Shown here one piece after another: positions 35,432-43,914 of a DNA stretch of 64,000 nt (positions within the stretch are counted from its first letter, which is position 1; each line of letters begins with the position of its first letter). The position numbers and the translations under genes are program-made. Origin of the DNA: CAXXXW01 sp963665555 (GTDB taxonomy: Bacteria > Pseudomonadota > Alphaproteobacteria > Thalassobaculales > Thalassobaculaceae); contig OY762308.1 of assembly GCA_963665555.2 (NCBI GenBank), positions 3,286,001 to 3,350,000 on the forward strand, given 5' to 3'. The notes beneath the pieces are model-generated. The model had not been told where the DNA came from, did not search any database, and was given only the letters and a program-made list of their open reading frames with translations.

Positions 35432-35899
35432 ATGTCCGTCGAACAGCGCGAAGTACCGAACGATCTCGCGAACTTCAAGGAATGGTGCGACAAGCACTTG
35501 GCGGGGTATGTCGATATCCACAACCGCGCCCTAAGAGGTATAAAGAAGTCCCGGTACAAAGATGTGCCGGTTATTTTCAAAGCCCTGCTGTTGCTCCGGG
35601 ATTATTACGTCCCGATCCGCCGCAAGGAAATCGACGAGACCATGGAGCTGTTTACCGAGGAATGCCGCAAGGAGGGCATTTCGCTGGAAAACACCTTCCG
35701 GGGAACGCGCCACGGCGAGCACGGCAAGACCTACTTCATCAACCACGACGGCGAGGAGCGCCTGCTCGACCTGCACCTGAAGAAGGGCAATTCGCGCAAC
35801 GAGAAGTCCTGCTTCCGCGCCTATTTCTTCTGGGACAAGAAGAGCCGCAAGGCCGTGGTCGGCTGGCTGCCGTCGCACCTGCCCACCCGGATCACCTGA
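35432..35899 (+). CDS. Unknown 155-residue soluble protein
   Basis: The product is basic, soluble and rich in aromatic residues, with no signal peptide or membrane segment. A C-terminal half with KTYFINHDGEERLLDLHLK and CFRAYFFWDKKSRKAVVGWLP looks like a beta-rich domain reminiscent of, but not clearly related to, RelE-type toxins. Base composition is less GC-rich than in its neighbours, suggesting acquisition. It has its own strong promoter and GGGAG ahead of the ATG. Its stop codon lies at the edge of a 19-base tandem repeat. No antitoxin-like partner is adjacent. Confidence 0.7.
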   Translation: MSVEQREVPNDLANFKEWCDKHLAGYVDIHNRALRGIKKSRYKDVPVIFKALLLLRDYYVPIRRKEIDETMELFTEECRKEGISLENTFRGTRHGEHGKTYFINHDGEERLLDLHLKKGNSRNEKSCFRAYFFWDKKSRKAVVGWLPSHLPTRIT

Positions 35900-35954
35900 G
35901 CCGGCCTGGACCGCCCGAGCCGGCCTGGACCGCCCGAGCCGGCCGGGACCGCCC
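35898..35954 (+). repeat. Tandem repeat, three 19-base units
   Basis: The unit GAGCCGGCCTGGACCGCCC occurs at 35898, 35917 and, with one T-to-G change, at 35936, followed by a partial fourth copy. It overlaps the stop codon of the upstream gene and ends 14 bases before the convergent LysRS stop. With only three unspaced units it is not a CRISPR array. Confidence 0.85.
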
Positions 35955-35968
35955 GGACCGGCGCGGCG

Positions 35969-37594
35969 CTACGCCGCCAGGTCCTCGCCGGCCAGCGCGC
36001 GCTCGATCAGCGCGACCGTCTCCGCGATCCCGTAGAGCGCGGCGAAGGAGCCGAAGCGCGGCCCCCGGTCCTGCCCGAGCAGCACCAGGTAGAGCGTCTG
36101 GAACCAGTCGCGCAGGTTGGCGAAACCGTGGCGCTTGCCGACCTCGTAGGCCGCCGCCTGGATGTCCTCGCCCGCCGCGCCGGCCGGCAGGCGGCGCAAC
36201 GCGCCGGCGAGGTCGGCCAGCGCCGCCCGCTCGGCCGGGTCCGGCGCGCGGTAGCGCTTGGCCGGCTTCACGAAATCCCGGTAATAGGCGACCGCGTGGC
36301 CCGCCAGCCGGTCGAGGAAGGGGTTGGCCTCCGGCGAGGCGCCGGGCGCGTAGCGCGCGATGTAGCCCCAGAGCACCTCCTTGTCCTCGGCGTGGCAAAC
36401 GCCGGCCAGGTTCAGCAACAGGCCGAAGCCGAGCGGCGCCCCGTCCGCCGGCGCCGCGCCGCCGTGGATGTGCCAGGCCGGATTCTCGACCCGCTTGTCC
36501 GGCGCGTCGCCGGCGAGCCGGGCGCGGAAGGCGATATAGTCGTCCGTCGCCCGCGGTATGGCGTCGAAATAGAGCCGCTTGGCGCTTTTCGGCCGCTGGA
36601 ACATGAACAGCGACAGGCTCTCCGGCGGGCCGTATTTCAGCCAGTCCTCCACCGCGATGCCGTTGCCCTTCGACTTCGAGATTTTCCGCCCCTCTTCGTC
36701 GAGGAACAACTCGTAGCTGAACCCCTCCGGCGGCGGCGAGCCGAGGACGCGGCGGATGCGCGCCGACGCCTTCACGCTGTCGATCAGGTCCTTGCCCGAC
36801 ATTTCGTAATCGACGCCGAGCGCGTGCCAGCGCATCGCCCAGTCGGCCTTCCATTGCAGCTTGCAGCGCCCGCCGGTCACCGGCGTCTCGACCTCCTCCC
36901 CGGTCTCCGGGTCGGCGTAGGCGACCGTCCCCGCGCGCGCGTCGCGGCGGAGGATCGGGACCTGGAGCACATGGCCGGTGCGCGGGCAGACCGGCAGGAA
37001 GGGGCTGTAGGTGCGCCGCCGCTCCTCCCCCAGCGTGGGGAGCATGATGGCCATGATCTCGTCGTAGCGCTCCAGCGCGCGCAGCAGCGCGTCGTCGAAC
37101 CGGCCGCTCGCGTAGCATTCCGTCGCGCTCAGGAACTCGTACTCGAAGCCGAAGGAGTCGAGGAAGCCCTTGAGGCGGGCGTTGTTGTGCGCGCCGAAGC
37201 TTTCGTGCGTGCCGAACGGGTCCGGCACGCGGGTCAGCGGCTTGTGCAGGTGTTCGGCCACCATGTCCCGGTTCGGGATGTTGTCCGGGACCTTGCGCAG
37301 CCCGTCCATGTCGTCGGAGAACGCGACCAGGCGGCTCTCCAGGCCGGGTTCGAGCCGCGACAGCGCCTGGCGCACCATCGTGGTGCGGAACACCTCGCCG
37401 AAGGTCCCGATATGCGGCAGGCCGGAGGGGCCGTAGCCGGTCTCCAGCAGCACGTAACCCTTCTCCGGCGCCTTGCCGCCGAGCCGTTTCAGGATTTTCC
37501 GCGCCTCCTCGAACGGCCAGGCGCGGGCGTCGGCGAGGATGTCCTCGGCGATCCCGACGGCGATCCCGGGGGCGGTTTCGGCGGGGTTCGACAC
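35969..37594 (-). CDS. lysK: Lysine--tRNA ligase, class I
   Basis: The 541-residue product is a Rossmann-fold class I lysyl-tRNA synthetase: GPSGLPHIG is the HIGH-type motif (about 53-61) and KISKSKG the KMSKS motif (about 287). This form replaces the common class II LysS in most archaea, some spirochaetes and many alphaproteobacteria. It charges tRNA-Lys. Start is GTG at 37594, with GGGAG seven bases ahead. No class II LysRS is in the window. Confidence 0.95.
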   Translation of the reverse strand: MSNPAETAPGIAVGIAEDILADARAWPFEEARKILKRLGGKAPEKGYVLLETGYGPSGLPHIGTFGEVFRTTMVRQALSRLEPGLESRLVAFSDDMDGLRKVPDNIPNRDMVAEHLHKPLTRVPDPFGTHESFGAHNNARLKGFLDSFGFEYEFLSATECYASGRFDDALLRALERYDEIMAIMLPTLGEERRRTYSPFLPVCPRTGHVLQVPILRRDARAGTVAYADPETGEEVETPVTGGRCKLQWKADWAMRWHALGVDYEMSGKDLIDSVKASARIRRVLGSPPPEGFSYELFLDEEGRKISKSKGNGIAVEDWLKYGPPESLSLFMFQRPKSAKRLYFDAIPRATDDYIAFRARLAGDAPDKRVENPAWHIHGGAAPADGAPLGFGLLLNLAGVCHAEDKEVLWGYIARYAPGASPEANPFLDRLAGHAVAYYRDFVKPAKRYRAPDPAERAALADLAGALRRLPAGAAGEDIQAAAYEVGKRHGFANLRDWFQTLYLVLLGQDRGPRFGSFAALYGIAETVALIERALAGEDLAA

Positions 37595-37808
37595 GGCGCG
37601 GCTCCCTTTCCGGCGGACGGCCGCAAGCTATGCGCGCCGCCCGCGCGAGGCAAGGGGTTGGGCGGACGGGCGCGGGGCGATGGGCGGCGCGCGCGGGCGG
37701 CGGAATACGGGAAGGCGCGGACTCCCCTTGCGCGAAAGTCCGATTCGGTCTTCCATCGCGTGCGAGGCGGCGAATCCCCGCCGCCGTCCGGACTCGGGAG
37801 GAACGGAC

Positions 37809-38015
37809 ATGAAGAGAAAGGCGCTTCTCATTCCCCTTGCGCTCGCGGGCGCGCTGGCGGTTTCGGGGTGCGGGCCCGCGGCGTTGCTGGGAGGCGTCGG
37901 CGGCGGGCTGGCCGGCGCGCATATCGGCGCCGGGGCGGGCCACGTGGCCGCGACGGCCGCCGGCGTCGTCGCCGGCATGGCGATCGGCAACGAGATCGAC
38001 AAGGCCGCGGAATAG
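37809..38015 (+). CDS. Small glycine-zipper lipoprotein
   Basis: The 68-residue product has a signal sequence with lipobox V-S-G-C (cysteine at residue 21), then a glycine-zipper stretch (GGVGGGLAGAHIGAGAGH, and GVVAGMAIGNEID) that would form two short membrane-inserting helices, as in SlyB- or OsmB-like outer-membrane lipoproteins. GGGAGGA precedes the ATG at proper distance. Function in envelope stress or integrity is typical for such proteins but not proven. Confidence 0.8.
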   Translation: MKRKALLIPLALAGALAVSGCGPAALLGGVGGGLAGAHIGAGAGHVAATAAGVVAGMAIGNEIDKAAE

Positions 38016-38065
38016 CCCGACCGGGCCGCGCGGCGCCGGGCGGCGGAACAAGGGGAAGGCGTTCC

Positions 38066-38536
38066 ATGATCGACGACGCGACGAAGCGCCTGATCGAGGC
38101 CAACACGGTCGGCCTGGTCGCCACGGTCGCGCCCGACGGGACGCCGCGCGTCAGCCCGAAGGGGACGATGTTGGTCCTCGACGGGCGCCGGATCGCGTTC
38201 TCCGACATCCGCTCGCCCGGCACCGCGCGCAACCTGCGCGCCAACCCGGCCGTCGAGGTGAACTTCGTCGATGTGCTGCGCCGCCAGGCGGCGCGCCTGC
38301 GCGGCGTCGCGTCCTATAACGCCCGCGGCGAGGCGGGGTTCGACGAACTGGCGCCCGCGTTCCGCGAGAGGTGGCCGGAACTCGCGGACCGGATGCGCGG
38401 CATCGTCGTCGTCGAGGTGGACGAGGCGCGCCGCCTGTACTCCCCGGTCTACGACCTCGGCGCGTCGGAGGCGGAGCTGGAGCGCCAGTGGCTGGCCCAT
38501 TACGCCGCCCTCGTCGAAGACTCCGCGGAGGACTGA
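38066..38536 (+). CDS. Pyridoxamine 5'-phosphate oxidase-family (split-barrel flavin/heme) protein
   Basis: The 156-residue product has the split-barrel pattern: a helix, then GLVATVAPDGTPRVSPKGTMLVLDGRRIAFSDI and TARNLRANPAVEVNFVD, as in small FMN-binding PNPOx-like proteins of unknown substrate. Key residues of true pyridoxamine phosphate oxidases are not all present, so a flavin- or F420-binding reductase is as likely. It begins 50 bases after the small lipoprotein. Confidence 0.85.
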   Translation: MIDDATKRLIEANTVGLVATVAPDGTPRVSPKGTMLVLDGRRIAFSDIRSPGTARNLRANPAVEVNFVDVLRRQAARLRGVASYNARGEAGFDELAPAFRERWPELADRMRGIVVVEVDEARRLYSPVYDLGASEAELERQWLAHYAALVEDSAED

Positions 38537-38628
38537 GGACGGGCCGCGCGCCGGCGCGCCGGCCGCGGTTGCGCGCGGGGCCGGAATCGGCGACCATCCC
38601 CGCGTCCGCCCACCCGAACGGTTCCAGC

Positions 38629-39357
38629 ATGTTCGACGGCTCCATCGCGCCCCCGCTGGTCTTCGCGCACACGCTCCCGATGCCGTGCCCCTATCTGCCG
38701 GACCGGGTGGAGCGCCGGCTGGTCGCGGACATTTCGAGCCGCCGGGGCCGCGCCAGCCACGACGCGCTGGCGCGGGCGGGGTTCCGGCGCGCGCAGACGC
38801 TCTGCTACCGCCCGGCCTGCCCGGCGTGCGCCGCCTGCGTGCCGATACGCGCGCGGGCGCGCGATTTCGCCTGGACCCGCTCCCACCGCCGCGCGCTGGC
38901 CCGCAACCGCGACCTCGCGGCCGACTGGCGCCCGGCCCGCGCCACGGCCGAGCAGTTCGCGCTGTTCAAGCGCTACCAGGCGTCGCGCCACGGCGGCGGC
39001 GAGATGGGCGCGATGGATTTCGTCGATTTCGCCGAGATGGTCGAGCGCACGCCGATCGAGTCCCGCGTCGTCGAGTTCCGCCGCCCCGGCGGCGGCGCGC
39101 TCGCCGGCGCGATGCTGGCGGACTTGCAGGACGACGGCCTGTCGGCCGTGTACAGCTTCTTCGACGACGCCGAGCCGGGCCGCGGCCTCGGCGGCTACAT
39201 GGTGCTGCGCCTGGTGGAGCGCGCCCGCGCCCTCGGACTCGACTATGTGTATCTCGGCTACTGGATCGCCGAGACGCGGAAGATGTCCTACAAGGCGCGC
39301 TTCCGTCCGGCCGAAATCCTCACCCGCGACGGCTGGACCGAACTCCCGCCGCCGTGA
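38629..39357 (+). CDS. bpt: Aspartate/glutamate leucyltransferase (Bpt; ATE family)
   Basis: The 242-residue enzyme transfers leucine from Leu-tRNA to proteins with N-terminal Asp or Glu, marking them for ClpS/ClpAP degradation in the bacterial N-end rule. The N-terminal domain has paired cysteines (CPYLPDRVE, CPACAACVPIR) and the C-terminal GNAT-like domain has SAVYSFFDDAEPGRGLGGYMVL and YLGYWIAETRKMSYKARFRP, all standard for the family. The ATG at 38629 gives the expected N-terminus. ClpS is not in the window. Confidence 0.93.
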   Translation: MFDGSIAPPLVFAHTLPMPCPYLPDRVERRLVADISSRRGRASHDALARAGFRRAQTLCYRPACPACAACVPIRARARDFAWTRSHRRALARNRDLAADWRPARATAEQFALFKRYQASRHGGGEMGAMDFVDFAEMVERTPIESRVVEFRRPGGGALAGAMLADLQDDGLSAVYSFFDDAEPGRGLGGYMVLRLVERARALGLDYVYLGYWIAETRKMSYKARFRPAEILTRDGWTELPPP

Positions 39358-39397
39358 GCGCCGGCCCGCCGGCGCCGAGGCCGGCGGGGGACGCGGC

Positions 39398-39871
39398 CTA
39401 CCAGAGGTTCGACGACGAATGCTCGAACACGCCGTCGGACGTCTTGTTCCCGATCCGCCGGCTGAGGGGCAGCTCCATCCCGCCGCCGCCGCAATCCGCG
39501 ATAAGGTAGTACGAGTTGCCGCTTCCGGTGCTCACGCTTTTCGCCTGCCCCGAGGCGAGCGCGGTGTAGTTGGTGTCGCCGCCCGCGTTCCCAGCCCAGA
39601 ACGGCTCTTGCGTGACGTTGTGGCAGGCCACGGTCGTCGTGAGGTCGTGGGTCGTCGAGACGGTGTCGGTCACCGCGCCGTTGGCGACCTTGTTGCAGGT
39701 TCCGCTCAGCGTTCCATTGTTCGCGACCGACAGGTTCTTGCAGGATTTGCGGATGTCCGTGTCGGTGCCGGTCGCGCTGTAGGAGCCGGTGGTCGCATTG
39801 GCGACGGCGTGGCCGGAGCCGAGGACGCAGGCGGCGGCGAACACGGCGAGGGCGAAGAGGACGCGGGACAT
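39398..39871 (-). CDS. Secreted protein with cyanovirin-N homology (CVNH)-like domain
   Basis: The 157-residue product has a signal peptide (cleavage expected after A-V-A near residue 23) and a threonine/asparagine/serine-rich mature part unlike its neighbours. Residues about 30-85 show a CVNH-like spacing: SYSATG, a SCKNLSV cysteine, LSGTC, a T-x-D-L pair, then VACHN. This is only a pattern resemblance. If correct it would be a carbohydrate-binding lectin. Four cysteines in the mature part can form two disulfides. The ATG at 39871 (GGGAGG ahead) is chosen over that at 39889. Confidence 0.65.
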   Translation of the reverse strand: MSRVLFALAVFAAACVLGSGHAVANATTGSYSATGTDTDIRKSCKNLSVANNGTLSGTCNKVANGAVTDTVSTTHDLTTTVACHNVTQEPFWAGNAGGDTNYTALASGQAKSVSTGSGNSYYLIADCGGGGMELPLSRRIGNKTSDGVFEHSSSNLW

Positions 39872-39962
39872 GTCAGCCTCCCAGGACATTTTTCATGACT
39901 GGAGCGGCATACTACACCTGCGGGGGCGCGGCGCAAGCGCCCGGTCCGGCCCGGGTCGCGTT

Positions 39963-40856
39963 TCAGGCCGCGAGGACCGGGCCGTCGCCGGAGATGGTGG
40001 TGCGGTGCATGATCCGCCGCTCCGCCGGGTCGTGCGGGGTCACCAGGTGCATGGTGCAGCGGTTGTCCCACATCACGATGTCGTCGGTCTCCCAGCGGTG
40101 GCGGTAGACGAAGCGGTCCTGGCCGGCGAACTCGGCCAGCTCCTCCACCAGCGCCATCGCCTCGCCGTCCTCCATGCCCTCGATCCGGTCGTTGTAGATC
40201 GGGCTGATGTAGAGCGAGGCGCGCCCGGTGACCGGGTGGCGGCGGACCATCGGCTGCCAGACCGGCGGCATGGCGGCGCGCTCCTCCGGCGTCGGCGCGC
40301 GCCCGCCGGTGATCCGGCTCAGCATCTCGAAGTCGTGGCGCGCCTTGCGGCCGGCGACCCGCGCCCTGAGCGCCGCCGGCAGCGCGTCCCAGACCTCGTA
40401 CATGTTGGCGAAGCAGGTCAGCCCGCCGGTGCGGCTCACCTCGATCCCGTGCAGCAGCGACCCCATGGCCGGGACCGGCCGGTAGCTCGAATCGGTGTGC
40501 CAGCGCCGGGCGCTCGAAAGCTGGCGCATGGTGGGGTGTTCGCGCGGCATGATCCTGCCGTCCTCGTCGGTGTTGGAGACGCGGAAAATCTCCTTCACGC
40601 GCGTGGATTTCAGGATGTCTTGGTGGAACACCTCCGGCTCGCCGAAGCCGCGGGTGACCTCGACATGGCGCTCGTCGGTCACGCGCTGGCCGGGGAAGAC
40701 CAGGACCAGGCGGTCCATCCACGCGGCGTGGATGGCGTCCACGGTTTCGGCCGGGAGCGGCGCGTTGAAGTCCACCCCCCGGACCTCGGCCCCGATCGCC
40801 GGATGCAGCTTGCGGATTTCGAGACCGCCCCTTGTCTCCTCGGCCGTGATCGCCAT
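39963..40856 (-). CDS. TauD/TfdA family Fe(II)/2-oxoglutarate dioxygenase
   Basis: The 297-residue product has the opening AIGAEVRGVDFNAPL, the iron-binding H-x-D (RWHTDSSYRPVPAMGS, about residue 119), a MWDNRCTMH segment and the distal histidine with following arginine (RRIMHRTTISG) near the C-terminus. It is the second paralogue in the window and more similar to TfdA/alkylsulfatase-like members than to classic TauD. Substrate unknown; no transporter is adjacent. Confidence 0.9.
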   Translation of the reverse strand: MAITAEETRGGLEIRKLHPAIGAEVRGVDFNAPLPAETVDAIHAAWMDRLVLVFPGQRVTDERHVEVTRGFGEPEVFHQDILKSTRVKEIFRVSNTDEDGRIMPREHPTMRQLSSARRWHTDSSYRPVPAMGSLLHGIEVSRTGGLTCFANMYEVWDALPAALRARVAGRKARHDFEMLSRITGGRAPTPEERAAMPPVWQPMVRRHPVTGRASLYISPIYNDRIEGMEDGEAMALVEELAEFAGQDRFVYRHRWETDDIVMWDNRCTMHLVTPHDPAERRIMHRTTISGDGPVLAA

Positions 40857-40955
40857 GGCTTGTCCTCCCCGTCGAACCTTCCGCGCCGGCCGCCGGCCGC
40901 GCCCCGCCGGCGAGTATAGCGCCGTCCGCGCGCCGCGTCGCCGCGCCGTTCCCGT

Positions 40956-41753
40956 TCAGAACCCGTAGCGCACCGACAGCCGGACGCCGTGCGCCGCCAT
41001 CCGGGCGCGCGTCGGCGCGAGGTCGAGCGGGAGCGGGTCCCGGCTCCCGTCGCGCCAGACGACGCGCCCCGCGCCGCGCCCGGTCTCTGCGGTCCCGTAA
41101 TCGGTGTAGCGCCAGGCGAGGTCGAGCGTCGCGCCGCCGCCCAGCGGCGCCGAGACGCCGGCCGTCGCCATCCAGGCGAAGTTCGTCCGGCTGGCGCCGG
41201 GCGCGATCGTCCAGGTGGCCGGGAAGTCCATCCGGGTCTCGCCGGTCTCGACCCGCGCCGCGCCCATGCCGGCGCCGACGAAGGGCGCGAACGGCCCCAG
41301 GGACGGCGCGCCCAGCGCGCCGAGGTCCAGCCAGGCCGCCGCCATGCCGGCCAGCGACGACGCCCCGGCCGAGACCTCCTGGCGGCGCCCGGCGGCGAGG
41401 AAGTTGGCGCGGCCCGCGAAGGCGGCGTCCGGGCGGTATTCGAGCAGGAGTTCGATCCGCGCGCCCGGCGCGACGGCGGCGCCGAGGCCGAGCTCCAGCG
41501 CGCCGGCGCGGCCGAACTCGCCGCGCGAGGCCCTGGACCGGCCGTCGGGACCGGCGCCGCAGCCGTAAAGCGCCGCCGGCGCCGTGCTGGCGCAGTCCGC
41601 GTCCGCGAATGTCGCGTCGCCCGCGAGGTCGAGGCCGATCCCGGCCCGCGCGTACAGCCCCTCCGCGAGACCGGCCGCGCCCGCGCCCCCCGGCCCCGCC
41701 AGCGTCGCGCAAGCCAAGGCCGCCGCCGCCGCGAACCGCCGCACCGTCGCCAT
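40956..41753 (-). CDS. Outer-membrane beta-barrel protein
   Basis: The 265-residue product begins with a signal peptide (about 27 residues, A-G-A-A end) and consists of alternating hydrophobic/polar strands such as LYARAGIGLDLAG, ELLLEYRPD, FVGAGMGAARVETG and LDLAWRYTDYGTAETG, closing in RLSVRYGF with the terminal Phe needed for BAM insertion. The pattern fits eight-stranded opacity/OmpA-like barrels. Two cysteines in a loop (about 54-65) may form a disulfide. The start at 41753 has GGGAGAAGG ahead. Confidence 0.85.
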   Translation of the reverse strand: MATVRRFAAAAALACATLAGPGGAGAAGLAEGLYARAGIGLDLAGDATFADADCASTAPAALYGCGAGPDGRSRASRGEFGRAGALELGLGAAVAPGARIELLLEYRPDAAFAGRANFLAAGRRQEVSAGASSLAGMAAAWLDLGALGAPSLGPFAPFVGAGMGAARVETGETRMDFPATWTIAPGASRTNFAWMATAGVSAPLGGGATLDLAWRYTDYGTAETGRGAGRVVWRDGSRDPLPLDLAPTRARMAAHGVRLSVRYGF

Positions 41754-41834
41754 CGCCTTCTCCCTTCGGCCGTGCATCGTCGAAAAACGGATACCCCCGC
41801 CCGCCGCGGCGGGCAAGCGCCGCGCCCGGCGGCG

Positions 41835-42728
41835 TCAGCCGGCCGGGAGCAGGTTCTCCTCGATCGCGGCGGCGCGGATCGCCTTTTGCAGCTTCTCGAA
41901 GGCGCGCGCCTCGATCTGGCGCACCCGTTCGCGGCTGACGCCGAATTCCCCGGCGAGCTCCTCCAGCGTCGACGGGTCCTCGCTCAGCCGGCGTTCGGCG
42001 AGGATGCGGCGCTCGCGCTCGGTCAGCGCCTCCATGCCGCGGGCCAGCAGGCGGCGGCGCTTGTCGAGCTCGTCCTCCTCGGCGAGGCGGCGCTCCTGGT
42101 CCGGCGCGTCGTCGACCAGCCAGTCCTGCCACTCGCCGTCGCCGTCGGCCCGGACCGGCGCGTTCAGCGAGCGGTCGGAGCCGGACATCCGCCGGTTCAT
42201 GGAGACGACCTCGTCCTCCGGCACGTCGAGCGCGCTGGCGATGGCGGCGACCTTTTCGGGCGGCAGGTCGCCGTCGTCGATCGCCCGCAACTGGCCCTTG
42301 AGGCGGCGCAGGTTGAAGAACAGCTTCTTCTGCGCGGCCGTGGTGCCGATCTTCACCAGCGACCACGAGCGCAGGATGTACTCCTGGATCGAGGCGCGGA
42401 TCCACCACATGGCGTAGGTGGCGAGCCGGAAGCCGCGTTCCGGGTCGAACCGCTTGACCGCCTGCATCATGCCGACATTGCCCTCGGAGACCAGTTCCGC
42501 CATCGGCAGGCCGTAGCCGCGGTAGCCGGTCGCGATCTTGGCCACCAGGCGGAGATGGCTGGTCACCAGTTCGTGCGCCGCCTCCACATCGCCGTCCTCG
42601 CGCCAGCGCCGCGCGAGCATGTACTCCTGGTCCGCCTCCAGCATCGGGAAGCGGCGGATGTCGCGGAGGTAGCGGGAGAGGTTGCTCTCCGGGCCTATCG
42701 TCGGGATCGTCGCCGGTGGGCGGGCCAT
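41835..42728 (-). CDS. rpoH: RNA polymerase sigma-32 (heat-shock) factor RpoH
   Basis: The 297-residue sigma factor has region 2 (LRLVAKIATGYRGYGLPMAELVSEGNVGMMQA and TYAMWWIRASIQEYI), the RpoH box QKKLFFNLRR at 133-142 (the family hallmark that contacts core polymerase and DnaK/FtsH), and region 4 with the DNA-binding helix LEELAGEFGVSRERVRQIE. It directs heat-shock transcription. GGGGAGCAAGGAC precedes the ATG. It follows rluD on the same strand, a conserved alphaproteobacterial order, with a GC hairpin in the 93-base gap. Confidence 0.95.
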   Translation of the reverse strand: MARPPATIPTIGPESNLSRYLRDIRRFPMLEADQEYMLARRWREDGDVEAAHELVTSHLRLVAKIATGYRGYGLPMAELVSEGNVGMMQAVKRFDPERGFRLATYAMWWIRASIQEYILRSWSLVKIGTTAAQKKLFFNLRRLKGQLRAIDDGDLPPEKVAAIASALDVPEDEVVSMNRRMSGSDRSLNAPVRADGDGEWQDWLVDDAPDQERRLAEEDELDKRRRLLARGMEALTERERRILAERRLSEDPSTLEELAGEFGVSRERVRQIEARAFEKLQKAIRAAAIEENLLPAG

Positions 42729-42782
42729 GTCCTTGCTCCCCGCCGGGCGGCCGTTCCGCGCGCCGCCCCGGCGTTCCGGTTG

Positions 42783-42809
42783 CGCGGGCCGGCGCCATTC
42801 CGGCCCGCG
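42783..42809 (-). promoter_or_regulatory. Strong GC hairpin between rluD and rpoH
   Basis: CGCGGGCCGG (42783-42792) and CCGGCCCGCG (42800-42809) form a perfect ten-pair GC stem with a seven-base loop. It lies 13 bases after the rluD stop and 55 bases before the rpoH ATG. No T-run follows, so it is not a simple intrinsic terminator; it could be an attenuator, an mRNA processing or stability element, or part of rpoH leader control. Confidence 0.55.
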
Positions 42810-42821
42810 ATTCGGGCCATT

Positions 42822-43835
42822 TTATGGCTTTCGCGCCGGCGACGCGAAGGCTTCCAGCAGCGCCGCCATGTCGGCCGGCGGCGGCCGCTCGAACGCCATC
42901 GGCGCGCCGTCGGCCGGATGCTCGAAGGCGAGCGCGGCGGCGTGCAGGGCTTGGCGGCCGAACGCGACGGCGGCTGCGGCCTCCGCCTCCGTCGCGCCCT
43001 TGCGCCGTCCGCCCCGGCCGTACAGCGGGTCGCCCACCGGCGCGTGGCCGATATGGGCGAGATGGACCCGGACCTGGTGCGTGCGGCCCGATTCGAGCCG
43101 GCACTCCAGGAGGCAGGCGACGTCGCGGAAGCGCCGGAGGACGCGGTAGCGCGTCGCCGCCGGCTTGCCGCCCCGCGCCGTCACCGCCATCTTCTTGCGG
43201 TTGCGCCGGTCGCGGCCGATCGGCCCCTCGATCCGCCCCGCGACCAGGGCCGGCGCGCCCCAGGCGAGCGCGAGGTAGCGCCGCTCGACGGCGCGCGCCG
43301 CGAACTGGTGCGCGAGGCCGCGATGCGCCTCGTCCGTCTTGGCGGCGACCATCAGGCCGGTCGTGCCCTTGTCGAGGCGGTGGACGATCCCCGGCCGGCG
43401 CTCGCCGCCGATCCCCGACAGCGAATCGCCGCAATGGGCCAGCAGCGCGTTCGCGAGCGTGCCGTCGGGCGAGCCGGGAGCCGGATGGACGGCCATCCCG
43501 GCCGGCTTGTCGACCACGACCAGGTGGTCGTCCTCGTGCACGATGTCGAGGGCGATCGGCTCCGGCGCGAGCGCGGCGGGCGCCGCTTCGGGGACCGAGA
43601 CCGCGTAGTCGAGGCCGGGTTTGACCGGGGCCGAGGGGTCGGTTATCGTCGCGCCGCCCGCCGAGACGCGGCCGTCGCGGATCAGGGCCTGGAGGCGGGC
43701 GCGCGAAAGCTCCGGCGCGCCGGGAAGCGCCGCGGCCCGCCCGGCGAGCCAGCGGTCGAGCCGGCCCGGGGGGGCGTCGCCGGGCGCCGGGGCGCCGGCG
43801 CGGACATGCAGGACCCGGTCGTCGCGAGAGGCCAT
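42822..43835 (-). CDS. rluD: RluA-family 23S rRNA pseudouridine synthase, RluD-like
   Basis: The 337-residue product has an N-terminal S4 RNA-binding domain (about 25-80) and the catalytic motif RLDKGTTGL with the active Asp at 155, plus ESGRTHQVRVHLAHIGHPVxGD-type residues (ESGRTHQVRVHLAHIGHAP). RluD makes pseudouridines 1911, 1915 and 1917 in helix 69 of 23S rRNA. The ATG at 43835 gives the typical N-terminus; the open frame upstream overlaps the divergent gene. Position before rpoH supports RluD over RluC. Confidence 0.92.
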   Translation of the reverse strand: MASRDDRVLHVRAGAPAPGDAPPGRLDRWLAGRAAALPGAPELSRARLQALIRDGRVSAGGATITDPSAPVKPGLDYAVSVPEAAPAALAPEPIALDIVHEDDHLVVVDKPAGMAVHPAPGSPDGTLANALLAHCGDSLSGIGGERRPGIVHRLDKGTTGLMVAAKTDEAHRGLAHQFAARAVERRYLALAWGAPALVAGRIEGPIGRDRRNRKKMAVTARGGKPAATRYRVLRRFRDVACLLECRLESGRTHQVRVHLAHIGHAPVGDPLYGRGGRRKGATEAEAAAAVAFGRQALHAAALAFEHPADGAPMAFERPPPADMAALLEAFASPARKP

Positions 43836-43914
43836 GCCGGCGAGACTACACCACGGCGCGGACAAACCGAAACCCGCGGGCGCGTTCCTCCTGGAGGGGC
43901 GGGGGCTGCGGGCG

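Noticed and set aside
35898..35954. Possible CRISPR array
   Set aside because: Only three 19-base units directly joined, without spacers, and no cas genes anywhere in the window.
38066..38536. True pyridoxamine 5'-phosphate oxidase (pdxH)
   Set aside because: It is too short and lacks the C-terminal PdxH part; only the split-barrel core is shared.
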